The notes: generated by a model from the sequence alone, not told the origin. Positions 1-6,288 are shown, numbered from the stretch's first letter. The stretch is 6,488 nt of DNA from Fidelibacterota bacterium (GCA_030655795.1 JAUSPJ010000263.1:1-6488); one strand, 5' to 3'. Program-made: numbers and translations.

Positions 1-410
1 GCAAAGTCAATGATCTCACTTTTAAAAACCCGGCTGCTTTTTTGATGCTTTCCAATATACTCGGTGATAAAAATGCTAGAGTCAACGAATCCCGCTTGAC
101 GGGCGGTATAGACGGCAACCGGCTTTGGGACCGGAATACCGGCATCCATCAGCCAGTGAGTCGCATCCCAGGCTTTTTCGGCTTTGGATTTTGTAAAAGG
201 ACTGATAAACGGGGCTTTCGCATCCCGCCAGCCAAAACTTTTAACAACTACTTTCTGGAACCGGCTGCCAATATCCAATTCCAACAGCGCAACAGTATTC
301 GGTCGGCGTTTATACACCTCAATCGCATATTCAATAATCCAACCTTTGTTTTTCAACCCTTCAAACTGATAGCGGCTAATCGAGGGACCGATATACGACG
401 ATTTCTTCAT
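1..410 (-). CDS. Lipopolysaccharide kinase (Kdo/WaaP family), partial: 3' end lies beyond the window
   Basis: The reverse strand is open from an ATG at 410 to position 1 (136 codons plus two bases) without a stop, so the C-terminal part is outside the window. The translation resembles the N-terminal lobe of Kdo/WaaP-type LPS kinases, a protein-kinase-like family that phosphorylates inner-core sugars or Kdo at the cytoplasmic face of the inner membrane. Visible hallmarks are a VVVKSFGWR stretch (residues 54-62) whose Lys57 is the likely ATP-binding lysine, FISPFTKSKAEKAW (68-81), LMDAGIPVPKPVAVY (87-101) and FITEYIG (114-120). The catalytic His/Asp loop would be in the missing part. The start is well supported: GAGGA lies six bases upstream, and the gene begins 26 bp after the exporter stop, so the two are probably co-transcribed. 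A plus-strand open frame over this region is a shadow. Family is fairly sure; the exact sugar acceptor cannot be told. Confidence 0.75.
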   Translation of the reverse strand, partial: MKKSSYIGPSISRYQFEGLKNKGWIIEYAIEVYKRRPNTVALLELDIGSRFQKVVVKSFGWRDAKAPFISPFTKSKAEKAWDATHWLMDAGIPVPKPVAVYTARQAGFVDSSIFITEYIGKHQKSSRVFKSEIIDF

Positions 411-416
411 TCGCTT

Positions 417-421
417 TCCTC
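417..421 (-). promoter_or_regulatory. Shine-Dalgarno site of the LPS kinase gene
   Basis: Reading the minus strand, GAGGA is followed by six bases (AAGCGA) and the ATG at 410. It lies in the 26-bp gap after the exporter stop codon and fixes the kinase start. It also suggests independent initiation within one transcript. Confidence 0.6.
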
Positions 422-436
422 AACTGATTTTATTAG

Positions 437-2302
437 CTATGATTTATGTGATTCAACAGTGCCGTTTGTATTATTGAATTGAATATCATGCAGATAGCGA
501 TATATTCCACCTTTATCCAACAATTCCTGATGGGTTCCCTGTTCCACAATATTACCCTTATCCATCACAATAATTTTATTGGCTGACTGAATTGTTGCGA
601 GGCGATGAGCAATCACAAATACTGTCCGGTCTTTCATTAACCGGTCGATGGCGGACTGGACTTTCAGCTCGGATTCCGTATCCAGCGCTGAAGTTGCCTC
701 GTCCAGGATTAAAACAGGTGGATTTTTCAATAATGCCCGGGCAATTGCAATCCGCTGCGCCTGACCGCCGGATAATCTGGACCCCTGATCACCGATAACT
801 GTTTCATATTTATCGGGAAATTCCACAACAAACTCATGAGCGTTGGCCGCTTTGGCTGCGATGATAACCAACTCCGGATCAGCGTCAGCCATCCCATAGG
901 CAATATTATTGAAAATAGTATCGTTAAATAAAATTGTCTGCTGGGTAACGATTCCCATCAATGAGCGCAGTGATGCCAGTGATACATCGCGAACATCGAC
1001 ACCATCGATAGTTATGCTCCCGCTCTGAATATCATAAAACCGCGGCAATAAGTCCACCAGAGTCGACTTTCCGGCGCCACTATGACCAACAATAGCGACA
1101 ATCTCACCTTTTTTCAATTCCAGGTTAATATTTTTCAGGACATCGCCATCCAATTTATTGTACTGAAATCCAACGTCCTGATACCTGATTGTCGAATCAA
1201 AACTCGTTAGTTCAATTGCATTGGTTTTTTCGGTAATGTCCGGTTTTTCATCCAGGATAGAGAAAACCCGTGTAGCCGAGGCAATGCCTTCCTGAAGATC
1301 AACATTGACCATATTCAAAGACCGAATCGGCGTCAGAATCGCGAACAGTAAAATAATAAAACGGATGAAATCTTCGGCTTCAATGCCACTGCCGCTCAAT
1401 ACCTGATTCCCGCCGATCCAGAGCAATATCACGCCTACAAAAACGCTGAAACTTTCGTTGATCGGCGTCGAAATTGCCCTGAGACGACGGCGTTTAAATG
1501 TGAGCCGAAAATAATTCAGAGTTTCATTAAAGAACCGGCGCTTTTCAAAAGCTTCCATGGCAAACGCTTTAACTACCCGAATACCACTGATCGTTTCACT
1601 TAAAATGGCTGTAATGCCTGCGATTTTTTTGGAAGTCCTGACGGATTTGCGGCGAATACTCTGACCGATTTTTGATATCATAAACATCGTAACCGGCAAA
1701 ATTATAAAAGCAAGCAACGATAATTGCCAGGAGATAATAAACATCAAGGTAATGAATGTCAGAATATTGATTGGTTCCACTATTAATTTGTCAAAACTGA
1801 CGGTGAACGCCCGCTGCATGACTCCTACATCATTCAGGACAATGGACATCAGTTCGCCGCCTTTTTTCCGATGAAAATAAGATAGCGACAGCTTATGGAG
1901 ATGCTCATACAGCTGGTTCCGAATATTCATAATCAATTTCAACTGCACATATCCAAAGGATACACTTTTCAAATAAAAGAAAATATTCTTTATGATAAAT
2001 GTCAGAATGATGATAATGCAGAGCATTTTTAAAGAGTCGTAAGGACCATCTTTAATGAGTATTTTGTTCGTATAATTTTTTATCCGGGTATTGAGATTAA
2101 TTTTTTCCTGAATTGTATCTTTAGTATTCTGTTCCTGAACTACCTCCTGGTATTTTTGAGGAAAGATCACATTTACAAACGAAGCGGTCAGCCAGACGGA
2201 AGCACTATTAAACATCACAAACAGCAGTGATGAGAGCAGACCGACAGCCAGTATCTTCCAATAAGACTTCATCCATTTTAGCATTCGCAGATATATTTTC
2301 AT
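437..2302 (-). CDS. MsbA-like ABC exporter (fused membrane and ATPase domains)
   Basis: A 621-residue ABC half-transporter that would act as a homodimer in the inner membrane. The N-terminal exporter domain (about 1-345) shows hydrophobic segments near 17-42, 91-111, 172-190, 193-211, 283-300 and 312-328. The ATPase domain (about 370-605) is intact: Walker A GHSGAGKST (406-414), Q-loop Gln454/455, signature LSGGQ (510-514), Walker B LILDEA (531-536), D-loop SALD (538-541) and switch His566. The closest functional models are MsbA lipid A flippases and multidrug exporters. The LPS kinase gene 26 bp downstream favours a lipid A or LPS substrate, but this is inference. The loop between segments 1 and 2 (about residues 46-90) is longer and more charged than in E. 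coli MsbA. The stop is TAG. The start is the ATG at 2302, preceded only by a weak AGG; Met7 and Met11 are possible alternatives without better ribosome sites. Confidence 0.9.
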   Translation of the reverse strand: MKIYLRMLKWMKSYWKILAVGLLSSLLFVMFNSASVWLTASFVNVIFPQKYQEVVQEQNTKDTIQEKINLNTRIKNYTNKILIKDGPYDSLKMLCIIIILTFIIKNIFFYLKSVSFGYVQLKLIMNIRNQLYEHLHKLSLSYFHRKKGGELMSIVLNDVGVMQRAFTVSFDKLIVEPINILTFITLMFIISWQLSLLAFIILPVTMFMISKIGQSIRRKSVRTSKKIAGITAILSETISGIRVVKAFAMEAFEKRRFFNETLNYFRLTFKRRRLRAISTPINESFSVFVGVILLWIGGNQVLSGSGIEAEDFIRFIILLFAILTPIRSLNMVNVDLQEGIASATRVFSILDEKPDITEKTNAIELTSFDSTIRYQDVGFQYNKLDGDVLKNINLELKKGEIVAIVGHSGAGKSTLVDLLPRFYDIQSGSITIDGVDVRDVSLASLRSLMGIVTQQTILFNDTIFNNIAYGMADADPELVIIAAKAANAHEFVVEFPDKYETVIGDQGSRLSGGQAQRIAIARALLKNPPVLILDEATSALDTESELKVQSAIDRLMKDRTVFVIAHRLATIQSANKIIVMDKGNIVEQGTHQELLDKGGIYRYLHDIQFNNTNGTVESHKS

Positions 2303-2321
2303 TGGCCTGTCAACAACTTAT

Positions 2322-2352
2322 ATTTTATCGTATTGTTATCAAATGAACTCAA
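2322..2352 (-). promoter_or_regulatory. Possible promoter of the exporter/LPS kinase operon
   Basis: On the minus strand a TTGAGT hexamer (2352-2347) is separated by 17 bases from GATAAA (2329-2324), and the exporter ATG lies 21 bases further on. Each hexamer matches the sigma-70 consensus at four of six positions. The location and spacing suit a promoter, but chance matches are common in DNA this rich in A and T, and the sigma factor preference of the organism is unknown. Confidence 0.25.
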
Positions 2353-2822
2353 GTACCATGTAAATTTAATATTATTCAGTTAGAAATAAAGCAACTTCGT
2401 GGTTTTCTGATATTTCCTTTTTTTTATTTCATTATTTAACAGGTCCGTAGGATGAATCGGAAATTCGATAGTTGTCATCGCAAATATGGATGTGGAATAG
2501 TTGTGACCTTGATCAAAAATCGATAAGCCTTAGCTTTACTTAACTTTTATACTTGTAATCCAGGGATTTTCTTCAAAATAAAAAAACCACCATTCTGATT
2601 TTTCGGGCTAAAACACAATAGTATTTATTGTTTTTCTCGAGAATCCTCTTTAATTTTTTAAGTTTTATAACAAGGCAGAATATCGATGAAGTGGGATAAT
2701 CTATTGCTACCCTATTTGTCACACCGTGATTCGATTTTTTTTGTACCGGATTCTTTTCATCATTCGAATATTATAAATTGGCAACCGTTATGGCAAGACA
2801 CATGTCCGGTCTTATCATGGAA

Positions 2823-2828
2823 GAGGAG
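2823..2828 (+). promoter_or_regulatory. Strong Shine-Dalgarno site of the mutase operon
   Basis: GAGGAG within AAGAGGAGAG (2821-2830) lies eight bases before the ATG at 2837. It is the strongest ribosome binding site in the window. It settles the start of the mutase catalytic subunit and implies the gene was meant to be well translated. Confidence 0.75.
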
Positions 2829-2836
2829 AGTAAATA

Positions 2837-3592
2837 ATGTCAAAAGATGAGCGCTTTCAAAAGCGTCGTAAAAACTGGGAAGACACAACGGTCAAGAAAA
2901 CAACAGACCGCTTTCCGGAAAGAAAGCCGGAGTTCGCAACCAGTTCCTGGATTCCTGCAGATCGAATCGATATACCCGAAAGCGGTGATTTTGACAGTTA
3001 TTCCGAAAAACTGGGATTTCCCGGTGAATATCCATACACACGCGGCGTTCAGCCAACGATGTACCGGGGCCGCTTCTGGACAATGCGCCAGTATGCCGGA
3101 TTTGGAACCGCCGAAGAATCCAACGAGCGCTATAAGTTCCTCCTGGAGCAGGGACAAACCGGACTTTCCATCGCTTTTGACCTGCCTACCCAAATTGGTT
3201 ATGATTCCGATGATCCCGTTGCCGAAGGAGAAGTCGGTAAAGTTGGTGTTGCTATCGACACCATGAAGGACATGGAAATTCTGTTTGATGGAATTCCGCT
3301 GGACAAAGTCTCAACGTCAATGACGATTAACGCCCCGGCGGCGGTCCTCCTCGCAATGTACATTGCGGTGGCTGAAAAACAGGGCGTTTCACGTAATAAA
3401 CTCACCGGCACCATTCAAAATGATATTCTGAAAGAATACATGGCCCGGGGAACCTATATTTTCCCGCCAAAACCTTCCTTGAGATTAATCACTAACATTT
3501 TTGAATATTGCAGCGCCGAAGTACCCAAAGGGAATACTATCAGTATCTCCGGTGACCATATCCGGGAAGCCGGTTCTACTGCATTGCAGTAA
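2837..3592 (+). CDS. Methylmalonyl-CoA mutase large subunit, N-terminal fragment up to the premature stop
   Basis: This 251-residue frame would be translated from the strong ribosome site and end at the TAA. It holds the N-terminal arm and roughly the first half of the barrel. Family motifs are GVQPTMYRGRFWTMRQYAGFG (70-90), GQTGLSIAFDLPTQ (106-119), SMTINAPAA (161-169), GTIQNDILKEY (191-201) and ISISG (235-239). Taking the Propionibacterium enzyme as reference (offset of three), Tyr89, Gln197, Arg207 and His244 are kept as Tyr86, Gln194, Arg204 and His241. The Tyr86/Arg204 pair is what distinguishes methylmalonyl-CoA mutase from isobutyryl- or 2-hydroxyisobutyryl-CoA mutases. The neighbour of His241 is Asp240 (codon GAC, 3554-3556), where the family has active-site Tyr243, which makes even a repaired protein suspect. 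Product stability without the second half is doubtful. Confidence 0.8.
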   Translation: MSKDERFQKRRKNWEDTTVKKTTDRFPERKPEFATSSWIPADRIDIPESGDFDSYSEKLGFPGEYPYTRGVQPTMYRGRFWTMRQYAGFGTAEESNERYKFLLEQGQTGLSIAFDLPTQIGYDSDDPVAEGEVGKVGVAIDTMKDMEILFDGIPLDKVSTSMTINAPAAVLLAMYIAVAEKQGVSRNKLTGTIQNDILKEYMARGTYIFPPKPSLRLITNIFEYCSAEVPKGNTISISGDHIREAGSTALQ

Positions 3593-3649
3593 ATCGCTTT
3601 CACGCTGGCGGATGGTATCGAATATGTAAAGGCTGCCCTGAAAGCCGGT

Positions 3650-4510
3650 ATGGATATCGACAGTTTTGCCGGTCGCCTGTCATTTTTCTTTAATGCTCAC
3701 AATGATCTTCTGGAAGAAGTGGCGAAATTCCGCGCGGCCCGCCGTATCTGGGCCAAAGTGATGAAAGAAAAATTCAACGCCCAAAAGCCAACATCTATGA
3801 TGCTGCGCTTCCATACTCAAACCGGCGGCAGCACGCTAACCGCCCAGCAGCCGGATAACAATATCGTCCGGGTCGCAATTCAGACATTAGCGGCAGTACT
3901 TGGAGGCACCCAAAGCCTGCATACCAACTCCCGGGATGAAGCGCTGGGCTTACCAACCGAAGATTCCGTCAGAATCGCCCTGCGTACCCAGCAGATCGTC
4001 GCCCATGAATCCGGCGTTACCAATTCGATTGATCCCCTCGCTGGCAGTTATACCATCGAGAAATTAACGGATACAATCGAGGAGCAAGTCTGGCATTACC
4101 TGAATAAAATCGAAGATATTGGCGGTATGGTGCGGGCCATTGAAAACGGCTATGTTCAAAAAGAAATTCAGGATGCTGCTTATCGCTATCAACAGGAAGT
4201 GGAAAGCGGTGAACGAGTCGTGGTAGGCGTCAATAAATTTACGATAAACGAGAATCAACCGTCAGACATACTGAAAGTTGATCCAAAGCTACGAGACCTG
4301 CAGATATGCAAATTATCGGAGCTAAAAAAACAGCGCAATAATGAAAATGTCACTCAAAAACTGACCGAGCTTCGCCTGGCGGCTCAAGATTCGGATAAAA
4401 ACCTGATGCCGGTCATCGTCACCGCTGTAAAAGAATACGCCACGCTTGGAGAAATTTGTAATATTCTCAGGGAAGAATTTGGCGAATACCAGGAATCTAT
4501 TGTATTATAG
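3650..4510 (+). CDS. Methylmalonyl-CoA mutase large subunit, C-terminal fragment after the premature stop
   Basis: The frame resumes directly after the TAA; the first ATG in it is at 3650, giving 286 residues. There is no good ribosome site before that ATG, so independent translation is unlikely. It carries the second half of the catalytic domain: RLSFFFNAHND (fragment residues 9-19, with the counterpart of Arg283), KFRAARRIWA (26-35), LRFHTQTGGSTLTAQQ (52-67, with counterparts of His328 and Gln330), LGGTQSLHTNS and ESGVTNSIDPLAGSY, then a charged helical tail. No B12-binding domain follows because that is the next gene, eight bases downstream. The reading frame is clean with no further stops or frameshifts, which argues that the break upstream is recent or artificial. 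The terminal stop is TAG. Confidence 0.7.
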   Translation: MDIDSFAGRLSFFFNAHNDLLEEVAKFRAARRIWAKVMKEKFNAQKPTSMMLRFHTQTGGSTLTAQQPDNNIVRVAIQTLAAVLGGTQSLHTNSRDEALGLPTEDSVRIALRTQQIVAHESGVTNSIDPLAGSYTIEKLTDTIEEQVWHYLNKIEDIGGMVRAIENGYVQKEIQDAAYRYQQEVESGERVVVGVNKFTINENQPSDILKVDPKLRDLQICKLSELKKQRNNENVTQKLTELRLAAQDSDKNLMPVIVTAVKEYATLGEICNILREEFGEYQESIVL

Positions 4511-4518
4511 GATATACT

Positions 4519-4908
4519 ATGACGAAAAAAATACGAATTCTCATCGCAAAACCGGGCCTTGATGGCCATGACCGCGGCGCCAAATATGTAGCCCGGGCGC
4601 TGAAAGATGCCGGCTACGAAGTCATTTACACTGGAATCCGGCAAACTCCGGATGCCATTGTGAAAACCGCAATTCAGGAAGATGTCGATTTCATCGGGCT
4701 CAGCCTGTTGTCCGGGGCTCACAATGAACTGTTTCCAAAAGTCGTTGACCTGTTAAAATTAAAAAATGCCGATGACATCATCATCTTCGGCGGCGGCGTC
4801 ATTCCGGAAAGCGACATCCCCGGTCTGAAAGAAAAAGGTATTCGGGCAGTTTTTACACCCGGAACACCGATTAAAGACATCATTGCATATATTGAATCGG
4901 CCAAATAG
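4519..4908 (+). CDS. mcmA2: Methylmalonyl-CoA mutase, cobalamin-binding (small) subunit
   Basis: A 129-residue stand-alone B12-binding domain that carries adenosylcobalamin for the catalytic subunit encoded just upstream. It has the full base-off/His-on signature: DGHDRG (15-20) with His17 as the lower cobalt ligand, S-x-L as SLL (62-64), and the glycine-rich GGGVIP (91-96) that holds the nucleotide tail. The N-terminal IRILIAKPGLDGHDRGAKY is typical of methylmalonyl-CoA mutase rather than methionine synthase or corrinoid methyltransferases. Length is normal for the split form. AGGA (4509-4512), overlapping the TAG stop of the large-subunit gene, lies six bases before the ATG, so its translation is probably coupled to that gene. 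A premature stop about 900 bases upstream could therefore also lower its expression. The gene itself is intact. Confidence 0.95.
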   Translation: MTKKIRILIAKPGLDGHDRGAKYVARALKDAGYEVIYTGIRQTPDAIVKTAIQEDVDFIGLSLLSGAHNELFPKVVDLLKLKNADDIIIFGGGVIPESDIPGLKEKGIRAVFTPGTPIKDIIAYIESAK

Positions 4909-4909
4909 C

Positions 4910-4912
4910 GGA
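4910..4912 (+). promoter_or_regulatory. Weak Shine-Dalgarno element supporting the GTG start of meaB
   Basis: GGA lies six bases before GTG at 4919, between the B12-subunit stop (4906-4908) and the predicted start. The other in-frame starts, TTG at 4883 and TTG at 4892, lie inside the B12-subunit gene and have no purine-rich site at a good distance. Confidence 0.4.
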
Positions 4913-4918
4913 CAGAGA

Positions 4919-5884
4919 GTGCAAAATTTAGCCAATCAGATATTGAAGCAGGATATTCGGGCAATTGCCCGGAGTATCAGCCTGATTGAAAACGAGACCG
5001 ATATTTCTCAAAAGGAAGCATTAATTGACACACTTCATCCCCACTGCGGGAATGCAATCGTCTGGGGAATCACCGGACCGCCCGGCGCCGGTAAAAGCAG
5101 CTTACTGGACCGGTTTATTGAACATTTACGGCAAAGTAATAAAAAAGTCGCTGTCATTGCTGTGGATCCCAGTTCACCCTTCTCCGGTGGCGCGATTTTA
5201 GGAGATCGTCTGCGCATGCAGAAACACGCAACCGATGATGGGGTTTTCATCCGCTCAATGGCTTCCCGGGGACATCTGGGCGGTGTTGCCGGCGCTACCG
5301 CGGATGCCATCAAAGTTTTTGACGCCGCCGGCTTTGACTATGTGATCATTGAAACTATCGGCGTCGGGCAAACCGAAATCGAAGTCATGGAACTGTCCGA
5401 CATTGTCTTGCTGGTACTGGTGCCGGGGCTGGGTGACGAAATTCAGGCCATGAAAGCCGGTGTCATGGAAATCGGTGACATTTTCATTATCAATAAAAAA
5501 GATCTGGACGGCGCCGACCGTCTTAAAAGTGAAATCGAATATGTTTTAAGTTTAAAGGACAGCATGGAATCCGCTTCAAACCATTCGATCTGCATGACTT
5601 CCGCAACTCAAAATGACGGAATCGGTGATGCCCTTGCCCAAATTCATTCATATTTCTCAAGTTTGCACGATGATGGAAGACTGGCCCAAAAACGCAAAGA
5701 ACGCATTGAAAAAGAATTAAAGCATATCGCCACAACAAAGATCATGGCAAGCGCAAACCGCTTTCTCAATATTGATCAGCGCCTGAACGATTGGGTCGAA
5801 GAAGTGTTTCAGAAAAAGGCCAGTCCATATAAATTATTAAACAAGAAAATCGGCGAATTTTTACAGGAGCTAAACTGGCAATGA
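4919..5884 (+). CDS. meaB: MeaB/ArgK-family GTPase, chaperone of methylmalonyl-CoA mutase
   Basis: A G3E-family P-loop GTPase (relative of human MMAA) that guards cobalamin loading and reactivation of methylmalonyl-CoA mutase in the cytoplasm. From the GTG start it has 321 residues, normal for the family. Motifs are Walker A GPPGAGKS (53-60), VDPSSPFSGGAILGDR (82-97, Mg/switch region), RGHLGG (117-122), the ETIGVGQTE Walker B region (145-153) and the guanine-specifying NKKD (192-195), followed by a charged helical C-terminal dimerisation arm. GTG at 4919 was chosen because it lies 10 bp after the preceding stop with a weak GGA upstream, and conserved similarity begins right there; a TTG at 4883 would add 12 residues and overlap the B12-subunit gene. 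The position directly after the mutase genes fits the role. The older name ArgK (arginine/ornithine transport kinase) is regarded as a misannotation. The gene looks intact. Confidence 0.93.
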   Translation: MQNLANQILKQDIRAIARSISLIENETDISQKEALIDTLHPHCGNAIVWGITGPPGAGKSSLLDRFIEHLRQSNKKVAVIAVDPSSPFSGGAILGDRLRMQKHATDDGVFIRSMASRGHLGGVAGATADAIKVFDAAGFDYVIIETIGVGQTEIEVMELSDIVLLVLVPGLGDEIQAMKAGVMEIGDIFIINKKDLDGADRLKSEIEYVLSLKDSMESASNHSICMTSATQNDGIGDALAQIHSYFSSLHDDGRLAQKRKERIEKELKHIATTKIMASANRFLNIDQRLNDWVEEVFQKKASPYKLLNKKIGEFLQELNWQ

Positions 5885-6288
5885 TACGTAAAATAAACCA
5901 TATCGGAATTGCGGTTTCCAGTCTGGAAGACCATATCCCCTTCTATCGGGATGTGTTGCAATTACATTTCAAAGGAACAGACAAAGTAGCGGAGCAGAAA
6001 GTTAAAGTCGCCATGTTTCAGGTGGGAGAAGTTCAGATTGAACTGCTCGAACCTACATCACCGGAGAGTCCCATCGCTAAATTCATTGAGAAAAAAGGTG
6101 AGGGCATTCATCATATCGCCTATCAGACCGATGCGATTGAATCTGACATCCGGGGATTCATTTCAAAAAATATCCAGATGATCGATGAAAAACCCCGAAG
6201 CGGCGCTCACGACAGCAAAATCGCCTTTCTTCATCCGAAATCATCAGGCAGAGTATTAACCGAAATCTGCCAGGTAAATGAAAAGTGA
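5881..6288 (+). CDS. mce: Methylmalonyl-CoA epimerase (VOC/glyoxalase fold)
   Basis: A 135-residue enzyme that interconverts (S)- and (R)-methylmalonyl-CoA, linking propionyl-CoA carboxylase to the mutase. It shows two vicinal-oxygen-chelate modules. The first begins NHIGIAV (6-12), with metal ligand His7, and runs through EQKVKVAMF (38-46) to ELLEPTSPESPIAKF (54-68). The second begins GEGIHHIAY (73-81), with metal ligand His78, and ends FLHPKSSG (116-123) then LTEICQ with metal ligand Glu128. These match the His/His/Glu metal site known from the bacterial and human enzymes. Length is typical. Its ATG overlaps the TGA of meaB (ATGA, 5881-5884), so translation is very probably coupled. It is the last gene of the operon in view and looks fully functional. 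Acyl-CoA carboxylase genes, often near it in other genomes, are not seen here. Confidence 0.95.
   Translation: MIRKINHIGIAVSSLEDHIPFYRDVLQLHFKGTDKVAEQKVKVAMFQVGEVQIELLEPTSPESPIAKFIEKKGEGIHHIAYQTDAIESDIRGFISKNIQMIDEKPRSGAHDSKIAFLHPKSSGRVLTEICQVNEK

Larger units (their letters stand above)
2303..2836. other. Divergent intergenic region (534 bp), AT-rich, no convincing gene
   Basis: The region separates the minus-strand envelope genes from the plus-strand mutase operon and must hold both promoters. It is clearly richer in A and T than the flanking genes. Structures visible by eye are a perfect 10-bp palindrome TTCTCGAGAA (2634-2643), a perfect 8-bp palindrome ATTCGAAT (2762-2769) overlapping a TATTAT hexamer (2769-2774), and a 6-bp hairpin ACAATA/TATTGT with a 5-base loop (2615-2631) followed by a short T run. 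The -10-like TATTAT and TATAAA (2772-2777) could serve the mutase operon, but I see no -35 element at the right distance. Two short open frames (2452-2526 and 2686-2850) look like chance. No tRNA, riboswitch or mobile element is recognisable. Confidence 0.6.
2837..4510 (+). pseudogene. mcmA1: Methylmalonyl-CoA mutase catalytic (large) subunit gene interrupted by an in-frame TAA
   Basis: Read through position 3590, this is one continuous frame of 557 codons, the usual length for the stand-alone catalytic subunit of two-piece methylmalonyl-CoA mutases (bacterial/archaeal mcmA1 type, B12 domain on a separate protein). The enzyme isomerises (R)-methylmalonyl-CoA and succinyl-CoA with adenosylcobalamin. 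Codon 252 is TAA where relatives have Glu in the conserved stretch AGSTA-x-Q-E-(I/L)-A-(F/Y)-TLADG. The sequence after it (IAFTLADG, then RLSFFFNAHND) continues the family in the same frame, so no frameshift or insertion is involved. The stop falls inside the substrate-binding barrel, so neither piece should be an active enzyme alone. No other damage is seen apart from Asp240, described under the N-terminal part. The break may be a real recent mutation or a base-calling/assembly error. If it is an error, this is an ordinary mcmA1. Confidence 0.85.

Noticed and set aside
42..482. Plus-strand open frame of 146 codons at the left end
   Set aside because: It lies antisense to the LPS kinase gene, whose minus-strand translation shows clear family motifs; the plus-strand product has none and overlaps the end of the exporter gene.
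2309..2320. TTGACA just before the exporter start (minus strand)
   Set aside because: A perfect -35 hexamer, but it lies immediately before the ATG, so a promoter there would start transcription inside the coding sequence.
2452..2526. 24-codon open frame in the intergenic region with two cysteines
   Set aside because: Very short, poor ribosome site spacing, no recognisable motif; expected by chance.
2769..2777. TATTAT/TATAAA as a -10 element for the mutase operon
   Set aside because: Good -10 matches, but no -35 element at 16-18 bp; the nearest TTGTAC (2741-2746) is 22 or more bases away. Mentioned only in the intergenic entry.
2840..3193. Minus-strand frame of 117 codons and an overlapping plus-strand frame at 2847-3266 within the mutase gene
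   Set aside because: Shadows of the strongly conserved mutase frame; no recognisable protein features.
3590..3592. Pyrrolysine or selenocysteine recoding of the internal stop
   Set aside because: Those systems read UAG and UGA; this stop is UAA, and relatives have Glu here, not a special residue.
3590..3652. Programmed frameshift between the two mutase halves
   Set aside because: Both halves are in the same frame, and the conserved sequence continues with no missing or extra bases, so only a stop read-through or base change is needed.
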